Of a DNA stretch of 64,000 bases, positions 58,100 to 64,000 are shown piece after piece. The first letter of the stretch is position 1, and each line of letters opens with the position of its first letter. The stretch comes from Gammaproteobacteria bacterium (GTDB lineage Bacteria > Pseudomonadota > Gammaproteobacteria > Burkholderiales > Nitrosomonadaceae). A model generated the notes under the pieces. The model saw only the letters and a list, made by a program, of their open reading frames with translations. It had not been told where the DNA came from and did no database searches. The stretch covers positions 1 through 64,000 of the forward strand of contig JAUIIB010000010.1 in assembly GCA_030431985.1 (NCBI GenBank), read 5' to 3'. A program made the position numbers and the translations under genes.

Positions 58100-60406
58100 T
58101 CAGAATGGAATTGCAATAGTAAAAGTTCCTTTGACTCTGGGCGAAGGCGATACGCCTATGGCTCCACCGCCAAAATCAAAAGCCACTTCTTCAAATTGAC
58201 GGGTATAGCCAATAACATTTGCAGTAATAACAGCATTGTACAAAGAACGAGGGAGTTGATAAGCAGCGCGTAATGTGTAACGATGATAGGATTTGGTATG
58301 CAAGCTATTATCGGTGGATATAGGCATTCTCCCAACATAATTGTTAGCTAACGTCAGTGTCAGGGGATTGCCGGCAACGTGAACTACCGATTCCACGCCG
58401 AAAATAACGGTATGTTTGGGAACTAGCGGTATAAAAACCTGGCTCGCATCAAGAGGATTTTTAATGCGTGCTTTCACCTGACTGAAACTTGCAAAAATCC
58501 GTGTTGAGGGGAGAACATTCCAACTTCCTTCCACATCAAAACCGTCGCGTCGGGTCTTCTGGAAACTTTGAACAAAACCTGCTGGATTTCTTGAAGATTC
58601 TTGATCTTGAAGCGTGTTCCAGAAACCAATACGAAAATTGTAACTCCCATCATTTGCGCCTGCCTTCAATCCATATTCGTAACTCCACAATGATGAAATA
58701 GACAGTCTAGGTATGTTTGGATTAGAAACGCCATCAACATTGGAATAAAAATCAGAAAATGAATAGGGGCTTTTTAACCCTCTGGCAATATTTCCATAGA
58801 CTTCCGCCTGATGACGTTCGCTTTGATAAAGTGACAACACTGCACCCACTTTGGGACTGAATTGACTGGCAGACCGCTTGATTGCCGTTGGTAAACCGCT
58901 ATCGATAGCACTTGCAAATACATCGTCTTGTTCATTCAGTTTTGTTCTGAATTGCATCCAATCATAGCGAAACCCAGCCGTTAGTTTGATTCTGGATAGC
59001 GGTCGGACTTGCAAGTTGTTATAGAATGCTTGCATGTCGGTATGTACTTTGCGGTTAACACTGACTACATCCAAAAATAAATCATTTGGAATAATGCCGT
59101 TTCTACGGCTGTCTGTTTGTCGCCTGGATGCGTGTATTTCTTCACGATTAAACTGGAATCCGGTAACAAATTGTGACGGTATCTCGCCGCCTATATTGAA
59201 TGAAGTGGTTTTTCGGACATCCAAACCGACTTGATGTAATTCATCTCGTTCGCGGTTTAATGGATCATTGGAATCAGGTGGCAATGAAAGGTCAAAATTT
59301 GTCCAGCGGCGGCGTATGTCGTGGGCATAATAGGCGCTAGCAAACCAGCCGCTTCCCCATCCACTGGCGCCTTCGATATCATTGCTGCGATAATTTAATA
59401 CTATATTTTGATGTGTTTTCGCATCTCCGATGCCATTGTTCAATATGGAACGCCTACTGATTTCGCCCGATAAGATCCTTGCTTTATCTAAATAACCTGG
59501 AGAATTCGCATCCGCAACGTATGATTGAACACGTATTGATGCTTCACCCTCACCCAATGGCATTGAGTATCGAGAGAAGAAATTTACGCGTTTGGCATTA
59601 CTTTGTTGGGTATATCCATTGCCAATAAGTGCATCCAGAGCCATTACTAAATTGCCCGGGCCAAGCTTAAATGATGCCATGGGTACAAATCGAGAACGGC
59701 CGAAATTATCAATTTGATATTTGAATTGAGATGGAACAGTAGAAGCGGTATGAAATTGTACCGATGCACCAACTGCATGGTTTCCTGCAAGAACTGAAAA
59801 AGGTCCGCGGGTGATTTCTACGCGTTCTAATAGTTCTGGGATAACTAGTGATTGATCTGCATAACCATTGGTATGCTGGGAACCAGTAACGTTTAATGGC
59901 ATACCATCGTGATAAATGGCGGCGTTACGTCCATGACCTTCATCGAACCCACGGACGGTAAAACCATACGCAACCAACCCTTGATTGTATTGTATAACGT
60001 TGATACCCACTTGATTGCGAAATATGTCTCCATAGGTATTAAAAGTAATTCTGTCTAGTTGTTTTTTCTCTAGAATGGTGGTGCCGGCGGGTGCCGCTGC
60101 TGCGTCTTCGGTAATACTTAACAAAGGAACAGCACTACTTCCCTTAACTACTATTTCTTTCATTTTCTTGATGGGATGATCCTGGGGAAAAATTGTATTT
60201 GTTTCATCGATTGATTTCTTTTCAGGGTTATTCTCTGTCACTTTTGCCTTAGGTTCAGGCGATCTTTCGGGAGGGGTGCGCTGTGCCGCTATCTGAGGCG
60301 ATAGTAGCAATATGAAAACAGAGCCACAAAATAATACAATGCCAGTGTAAGCTTTGTATGACAATAATATATATATACAAAAAGAGCTTATCCTATTTTT
60401 TATCAT
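58100..60406 (-). CDS. TonB-dependent outer membrane receptor
   Basis: The protein is 768 aa. The signal peptide is about 1-42, with a TonB-box-like EIVVKG at about 88-93. The plug domain (about 105-230) has GDIFRNQVGINV, FTVRGFDEGHGRN and VEITRGPFSVLAG. A 22-strand-type barrel follows, ending in aromatic FTIAIPF as required for outer membrane insertion. The layout resembles FecA/FhuE-like siderophore receptors without the N-terminal signalling domain. The gene starts the island operon and has a 27-bp gap to the lipoprotein. Confidence 0.9.
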   Translation of the reverse strand: MIKNRISSFCIYILLSYKAYTGIVLFCGSVFILLLSPQIAAQRTPPERSPEPKAKVTENNPEKKSIDETNTIFPQDHPIKKMKEIVVKGSSAVPLLSITEDAAAAPAGTTILEKKQLDRITFNTYGDIFRNQVGINVIQYNQGLVAYGFTVRGFDEGHGRNAAIYHDGMPLNVTGSQHTNGYADQSLVIPELLERVEITRGPFSVLAGNHAVGASVQFHTASTVPSQFKYQIDNFGRSRFVPMASFKLGPGNLVMALDALIGNGYTQQSNAKRVNFFSRYSMPLGEGEASIRVQSYVADANSPGYLDKARILSGEISRRSILNNGIGDAKTHQNIVLNYRSNDIEGASGWGSGWFASAYYAHDIRRRWTNFDLSLPPDSNDPLNRERDELHQVGLDVRKTTSFNIGGEIPSQFVTGFQFNREEIHASRRQTDSRRNGIIPNDLFLDVVSVNRKVHTDMQAFYNNLQVRPLSRIKLTAGFRYDWMQFRTKLNEQDDVFASAIDSGLPTAIKRSASQFSPKVGAVLSLYQSERHQAEVYGNIARGLKSPYSFSDFYSNVDGVSNPNIPRLSISSLWSYEYGLKAGANDGSYNFRIGFWNTLQDQESSRNPAGFVQSFQKTRRDGFDVEGSWNVLPSTRIFASFSQVKARIKNPLDASQVFIPLVPKHTVIFGVESVVHVAGNPLTLTLANNYVGRMPISTDNSLHTKSYHRYTLRAAYQLPRSLYNAVITANVIGYTRQFEEVAFDFGGGAIGVSPSPRVKGTFTIAIPF

Positions 60407-60692
60407 TTCTTTTCTTATATGTATCTGATTTTGTATGAATAAATATGATAATATACAGTTATATTAAGAAATATTATTAATTTGTAATACTTCATACTGT
60501 GGCAGTATACATGATTTCGTATGAAGTAGTAAATTTTTTTCATACAAAATGGTTGGTACTTTTTGGAGTAAGAGAAAAAATATTTTTAAGGCTGGATAGA
60601 TTTCTTTTCTGATAAATTTAGAGTGGGGATTTGCATAACCAGTTAACGCTTGAGTAAACGTTAGAAACTTAAAGGCTATGCCAATTACATTT
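60407..60692. other. AT-rich promoter region of the TonB operon
   Basis: No gene is supported here. An 80-codon minus-strand frame (60464-60706) begins inside the broken ftsZ remnant and lacks a ribosome-binding site. The stretch contains the operator-like repeats described separately and many TATAAT-like hexamers, so a precise promoter cannot be chosen. Confidence 0.5.
60428..60550. promoter_or_regulatory. Repeated ATTTTGTATGAA operator-like motifs upstream of the TonB receptor
   Basis: ATTTTGTATGAA at 60428-60439, ATTTCGTATGAA at 60514-60525 and the inverse TTCATACAAAAT at 60539-60550 are 12-bp copies with one mismatch. The last two form an inverted repeat with a 13-nt spacer. A separate perfect palindrome ATACTG-TGG-CAGTAT lies at 60494-60508. 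They lie 22-144 bp upstream of the receptor start in AT-rich DNA. The site does not look like a canonical Fur box, so another repressor or an activator is likely. Confidence 0.5.
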
Positions 60693-60793
60693 GATCCTGC
60701 GGTCATTCACAGGTAAAAAAAACGATGCGACAGTGGTTGCGTGGCACAAACCCGATGGATATACCTGCTTTTCTGAGAAGACAAGCAGACTAA
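60693..60793 (+). pseudogene. Remnant of the ftsZ 3' end
   Basis: The remnant matches the last 114 bp of the intact ftsZ (from GATCCTGCGGTCATTC) but has net deletions of 2 and 11 bp plus substitutions, giving a frameshift. The end CCCGATGGATATACC...CAGACTAA is perfectly retained. It has no start or upstream coding region, so it is a leftover of duplication rather than a gene. Confidence 0.88.
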
Positions 60794-60807
60794 GCACAAT
60801 GAGTTTT

Positions 60808-60870
60808 AAAATGTAACGGGTAGCGTGGACAGACTCATATCAATGAGTAACGTGCTTTCCGTGCATTTTT
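60808..60870. terminator. Long hairpin terminator (right copy)
   Basis: AAAATGTAACGG (60808-60819) pairs with CCGTGCATTTT (about 60859-60869), with the same inner CTCAT/ATGAG hairpin as at 52627-52690. It now terminates the channel gene only, because the converging ftsZ is a remnant. One arm substitution (GTAC to GTGC) slightly weakens the stem. Confidence 0.6.
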
Positions 60871-60876
60871 AGACAA

Positions 60877-61347
60877 TTAGTCGTCGGATTTTGAATCAGA
60901 TTCGCGTAACGGATTCGGCCAAAAATGCTTCATAGCAAGAAAAGTAAATGAAGCAGACCAAGTAATCATCGCCAGTCCGACCAGTCCTTCAGCCGCGCTC
61001 AACATGCGTGTGGCGCCAATCGGCAACAGATCGCCAAAACCTACGGTTGTGTAGACAACGGATGAATAGTAGATATAATCAAAAGGGTTGGCCTTATCAA
61101 GATGAGTAATGCTTCCTAAGCCTAGCGAGTGCTGCATGATCATGTAACCCAGAGCAAATAATATGATTTCAATCATATGAACAGCTAACAGGCCGAGCAT
61201 CACAATGAGCATTCCAATCCTTTTGTGCACGTGTGCGCCAATTGAATGGCCCAAAAGGCGCAGGGCTTCGTAGTGTAAAATCACACAACAAATAACTATA
61301 GTGCTAGAGATTATGAGAGCGCTTAAATGATTTGTGTATTCGTTCAT
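60877..61347 (-). CDS. Two-helix potassium-channel-like membrane protein
   Basis: The protein is 156 aa from ATG 61347 (MNEYTNHLS); the frame opens earlier to 61509 but would overlap the divergent DoxX gene. Helices are at about 8-24, 44-70 and 112-135. The selectivity-filter-like TVGFGD is at residues 101-106, preceded by a pore helix (FDYIYYSSVVYT). No RCK/TrkA-N domain follows, so it is a minimal Ion_trans_2 protein. Its 3' end was duplicated at 52697-52833. Confidence 0.82.
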   Translation of the reverse strand: MNEYTNHLSALIISSTIVICCVILHYEALRLLGHSIGAHVHKRIGMLIVMLGLLAVHMIEIILFALGYMIMQHSLGLGSITHLDKANPFDYIYYSSVVYTTVGFGDLLPIGATRMLSAAEGLVGLAMITWSASFTFLAMKHFWPNPLRESDSKSDD

Positions 61348-61419
61348 GCTGGGAAAACTAATTGTGATTACGCTTGTCTGGTTAATATAACTATTTGAAG
61401 CCACTGAAAGAGGCAGAAA

Positions 61420-62223
61420 ATGAACTATCGCATGTGCTACGCCTATCGTTTGGCATGTGCTTATTCTGCTATTTTTAGTCTGTCTGTAGAATTTTATATT
61501 AGCAAACATTTTTTTACTGGAGTCGATACATTGCCAACAATTTCTGAAAAAGGCGGGTCTTTTTTTTCTGTACTTGAATGTTTCTCTGGATTACCGCCAC
61601 TGTTATTCCGAATGATTTTGGCGCCGGTTTTGATCATCGCCGGTTATAGCAAGCTGGGCCTAAGCAGAGAATGGGAAACGCTGACGCAGGCTGTGTTGGC
61701 TGATCCAGGCGTCGTTTCCTGGTTTGGCAATTCAGATTGGGGGCTGGGCTTGCCTGTTCCAGGCGTATTGGCTTTTTTGGTTGGATGGATAGAGTTTGTG
61801 GGCGGTTGGTTGCTGTTAATCGGTTTGGGTACGCGTGTGGTTGCCGTCCCGTTACTCTGTATTATGCTGGGTGCGGCGTGTATGGTTCATTGGGAAAATG
61901 GCTGGTTTGCTATAACGCCGACGGATTCTGAAACCAGTGCGGCGCGTGTGCTGGAGTGGGTAAATATTCCGGGCGCACGGGAGAGCCTGGAGAATAGCGA
62001 ACAAGCTGGCGAGCGTTTGGGTCGGATGCGGTCGATTTTGGAGGAAAACGGTCTTCCTGATTATTTATATGCGACAGGTAAACCTGTTATTCTGAATAAC
62101 GGTATTGAATTTGCCGCCGTTTATTTTGCAATGTTACTAAGCCTGGTATTTACTGGTGGTGGACGATTTACAAGTATTGACGACTATATTAAACGTGTTG
62201 CTTCCAGGTATCATATCGAATGA
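61420..62223 (+). CDS. DoxX-family membrane protein
   Basis: The protein is 267 aa. After an atypical N-terminus (about 1-50), helices at about 62-82, 108-145 and 222-245 carry the DoxX pattern: RMILAPVLIIAGYSKLG, VGWIEFVGGWLLLIGLGTRVVAVPL, MVHWENGWF. A hydrophilic insertion (about 160-215, with residues TDSETSAARVLEWVNIPG) separates helices 3 and 4, which is longer than in most DoxX proteins. AGAGGC precedes ATG 61420. Function in this family is mostly unknown; some members act with thiosulfate or redox systems. Confidence 0.78.
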   Translation: MNYRMCYAYRLACAYSAIFSLSVEFYISKHFFTGVDTLPTISEKGGSFFSVLECFSGLPPLLFRMILAPVLIIAGYSKLGLSREWETLTQAVLADPGVVSWFGNSDWGLGLPVPGVLAFLVGWIEFVGGWLLLIGLGTRVVAVPLLCIMLGAACMVHWENGWFAITPTDSETSAARVLEWVNIPGARESLENSEQAGERLGRMRSILEENGLPDYLYATGKPVILNNGIEFAAVYFAMLLSLVFTGGGRFTSIDDYIKRVASRYHIE

Positions 62224-62259
62224 TGCGAAGATGATGGGAAGTATGGGGCTGCCTGGATA

Positions 62260-63612
62260 ATGTGTGCTGACCAGGTATTTACAGACTCTTCCAAAAAGGT
62301 ACTGGTCGAAGAAACCGGACGTTGCGTGTCGTGCGGTCTTTGTTTGCCACACTGTCCGACTTATCGCTTATTGAAATCGGAAGCGGATTCGCCGCGCGGC
62401 CGCATTGCAATGATAAGTGGCGTTGCAACCGGCCAAATTCCTCTAAATGGTAAATTTAAACTGCACCTCGATCGATGTTTGACGTGTCGTGCGTGCGAAG
62501 CTGCGTGTCCTAACCATGTGGCGTATGGCCGGATTATCGATGAAGCGCGTCATATGATACGAACGACTGATGCCGGTCAAAGCGAAAAGGCGCCTGCAAA
62601 ACTCAGGCAGCGGTCGCTGTTGTGGATGTTGAATATACTGGTTGCTCGACCGTGGTGGATTGATCGTTTACGTCGTGTGACCAGATATGCTCAGAGAAGT
62701 GGCGTGTGGCGCGTGCTGAATCGATCCCAGCAACGTGATTCCCAGAATCGAACCGGCTTGCATCAACTGTTAAGACAATTGCCGCCTGTTGAATTTCCTT
62801 ATGCAGATAATCAAAAAGCAAAAACATGTTCAAATACCTGGCAAACGTATTATCCTGCCAAAGGTGATGTTAGTGGAACCGTGGGATTGTTTCTGGGTTG
62901 TATTGCGCGGCTTACTGATGCGGCAACATTGAATGCCAGTATCCAGGTGCTGAACTACCTTGGTTACAACGTATATGTACCTGAGGAACAAACCTGCTGT
63001 GGTGCATTACAGCAACATGCCGGTGAATTTGATAAGGCAGCTCAACTAAGGCAAATGAATAGGCAGGCATTCCAAGTGCCGGATCTCCTCGCTATTATTA
63101 ATACCGCGTCCGGTTGTGGTGTGCAATTGAGCGACTACGCATCCCATGATGCAACAAAATCTGCCGGTGAAACGCGTGAAGCATTGACGAGCGTGTTCGA
63201 CATCAGTCAATTTCTTGTTGACGTACAAAGCTGGGATCGTGTTTCAATACACCCGTTGAGTCAAAAAATCGCCGTGCATGACCCATGTAGCCTGCGTCAT
63301 GTTCTGCGAAGCCATCATTACCCCTATCAATTGATACAAAAAATTCCGGGTGCGCAGATGATTGTTTTGGCGGATAATGATCAATGTTGCGGTGCGGCGG
63401 GCAGCTATTTTCTCAAACAGCCAGATCTGGCAGGCAGATTGCTGGATGGTAAAATTGATGTAATTATGCAAAGTGGAGCACAAATATTGGTGACATCTAA
63501 TGTGGGTTGCGCAATGCATATTGCCGGACGGTTGCGTGAAATGGGGTCTGAAATTGAAGTCATGCACCCGGTAACATTACTGGCACGTCAAATGCAACTG
63601 AGTACTTCGTGA
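62260..63612 (+). CDS. Glycolate-oxidase-like iron-sulfur protein (GlcF/CCG domain)
   Basis: The protein is 450 aa. Two 4Fe-4S motifs of the CxxCxxCxxxCP type lie at Cys22, 25, 28, 32 and Cys73, 76, 79, 83. Two cysteine-rich CCG domains follow (GCIARLTD ... CCGALQQHAG; DPCSLRHVL ... CCGAAGSYF). This is the layout of GlcF, LutA and heterodisulfide-reductase-D-like proteins. No glcD/glcE oxidase partner is beside it here, so the electron donor is unknown. It lies 36 bp after doxX and may be co-transcribed. Confidence 0.85.
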   Translation: MCADQVFTDSSKKVLVEETGRCVSCGLCLPHCPTYRLLKSEADSPRGRIAMISGVATGQIPLNGKFKLHLDRCLTCRACEAACPNHVAYGRIIDEARHMIRTTDAGQSEKAPAKLRQRSLLWMLNILVARPWWIDRLRRVTRYAQRSGVWRVLNRSQQRDSQNRTGLHQLLRQLPPVEFPYADNQKAKTCSNTWQTYYPAKGDVSGTVGLFLGCIARLTDAATLNASIQVLNYLGYNVYVPEEQTCCGALQQHAGEFDKAAQLRQMNRQAFQVPDLLAIINTASGCGVQLSDYASHDATKSAGETREALTSVFDISQFLVDVQSWDRVSIHPLSQKIAVHDPCSLRHVLRSHHYPYQLIQKIPGAQMIVLADNDQCCGAAGSYFLKQPDLAGRLLDGKIDVIMQSGAQILVTSNVGCAMHIAGRLREMGSEIEVMHPVTLLARQMQLSTS

Positions 63613-63660
63613 AAATGTTGCTAATTTGAATGTCTACTAGTCTACTATATAAAGAAAACA

Positions 63661-64000
63661 ATGACGCATATCGATAAACTGATTATTGGCTTTGATAGTG
63701 CATTGCGCACATTATTTGCATCGGCTCAGTCTGCCAGAGAGATACCGGGGCGTGATTTATCCGACACGGATCTGACTGCTTCTGAGAAAGATTTATCGTC
63801 GGCTTTAATGCGCGTTAATCATGTCGGCGAAGTTTGTGCGCAAGCGCTATATCAAGGGCAGGGTTTGACTGCGCGTAATGAAACAGTGCAGCAAACACTG
63901 ATGAAGGCAGCGCGTGAGGAAACTGAACATCTTGCATGGACCGAGTCCCGTATCAAGGAGTTAGGCGGTCGTAAAAGCATATTAAACCCGATATGGTACG
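63661..64000 (+). CDS. coq7: Demethoxyubiquinone hydroxylase Coq7 (partial, 5' end)
   Basis: The window cuts the gene at residue 113. The start ATG 63661 gives MTHIDKLIIGFDSALR. The di-iron ferritin-like motifs NHVGEVCAQALYQGQ (Glu57) and EETEHL (Glu87, His90) are clear. It hydroxylates a late intermediate of ubiquinone synthesis. The enzyme is the Coq7 type used by many betaproteobacteria instead of UbiF. Confidence 0.95.
   Translation, partial: MTHIDKLIIGFDSALRTLFASAQSAREIPGRDLSDTDLTASEKDLSSALMRVNHVGEVCAQALYQGQGLTARNETVQQTLMKAAREETEHLAWTESRIKELGGRKSILNPIWY

Larger units (their letters stand above)
52834..60692. other. Transport island inserted between the two repeat copies (about 7.9 kb)
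   Basis: All six genes lie on the minus strand: TonB receptor, solute-binding lipoprotein, two permeases and two ATPases. The island is bounded exactly by the end of the left repeat and the start of the right repeat. It carries no integrase or transposase. It appears more AT-rich than the dcw genes, which fits acquisition. The 147 bp between the left repeat and the oppF-like stop codon contain no gene I can see. Confidence 0.75.
60693..61013 (+). repeat. Right copy of the ftsZ/channel-junction direct repeat
   Basis: This copy has a broken ftsZ end, the convergent terminator and the intact 3' third of the channel gene. It corresponds to 52500-52833. Together the copies bracket the transport island, with reciprocal decay: each keeps intact the gene whose body lies on its own side. 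Confidence 0.9.

Noticed and set aside
60464-60706. 80-codon minus-strand frame
   Set aside because: It begins in the ftsZ remnant, runs across the promoter of the TonB operon, and has an AT-driven composition.
52500-61013. Transposon or integrase-mediated insertion
   Set aside because: No transposase, integrase, terminal inverted repeats or short target duplication; a 330-bp duplication is far longer than transposon target sites.

Overview
The window looks like a chromosomal segment of a betaproteobacterium. A Nitrosomonas-like member of the Nitrosomonadaceae is my best guess, but this is inferred from overall gene content, since no ammonia-oxidation or rRNA gene lies in the window. Three things point that way: an exosortase A (XrtA/PEP-CTERM)-associated glycan locus, the yceF-yceD-rpmF-plsX-fab order, and a complete division and cell wall (dcw) cluster next to a metal RND operon. 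No tRNA, rRNA, CRISPR array, transposase or integrase was recognised.

Layout. 1-10.4 kb: after the last codons of an unidentified gene and a terminator comes a block of minus-strand genes for exopolysaccharide or protein-glycan synthesis (polysaccharide deacetylase, methyltransferase, two XrtA-type glycosyltransferases, membrane transglutaminase-fold protein, GDP-mannose 6-dehydrogenase-like enzyme, asparagine-synthase-type amidotransferase, O-glycan ligase). The exosortase itself is not in the window. 10.7-13.5 kb: glutaminyl cyclotransferase, GNAT/FemAB-like acyltransferase and an unrecognised protein. 13.7-21.7 kb: yceF/maf (minus), then yceD, rpmF, plsX, fabH, fabD, fabG, acpP, fabF and mltG on the plus strand, i.e. 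phospholipid and fatty acid synthesis. 21.7-24.3 kb: a three-part GT2-GtrA-GT39 glycosyltransferase fusion. 24.4-27.4 kb (minus): a Tat-signal protein followed by a tightly overlapping PqqD-like / HprK-like kinase / nucleotidyltransferase cassette. 27.6-34.2 kb (minus): a czcI-czcC-czcB-czcA-type divalent metal efflux operon. 34.7-52.6 kb (plus): mraZ, rsmH, ftsL, ftsI, murE, murF, mraY, murD, ftsW, murG, murC, murB, ddl, ftsQ, ftsA, ftsZ, mostly with ATGA-type overlaps.

52.5-61.0 kb: an approximately 7.9-kb island (OppF/OppD-like ATPases, two permeases, a lipoprotein solute-binding protein and a TonB-dependent receptor, all minus) sits between two diverged direct copies of about 330 bp. Each copy spans the end of ftsZ, a convergent terminator and the end of a potassium-channel-like gene. 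In the left copy ftsZ is intact and the channel end is a pseudogene; in the right copy the channel gene is intact and the ftsZ end is a pseudogene. The island therefore split an ancestral ftsZ/channel junction and duplicated it. 61-64 kb: the channel gene, a DoxX-family membrane protein, a GlcF-like iron-sulfur protein and the first 113 codons of coq7.

The observations I rate highest are the reciprocal junction duplication around the transport island, and the Tat-protein/PqqD/HprK/nucleotidyltransferase set, which resembles the tailoring genes of some modified-peptide pathways but has no defined substrate here.
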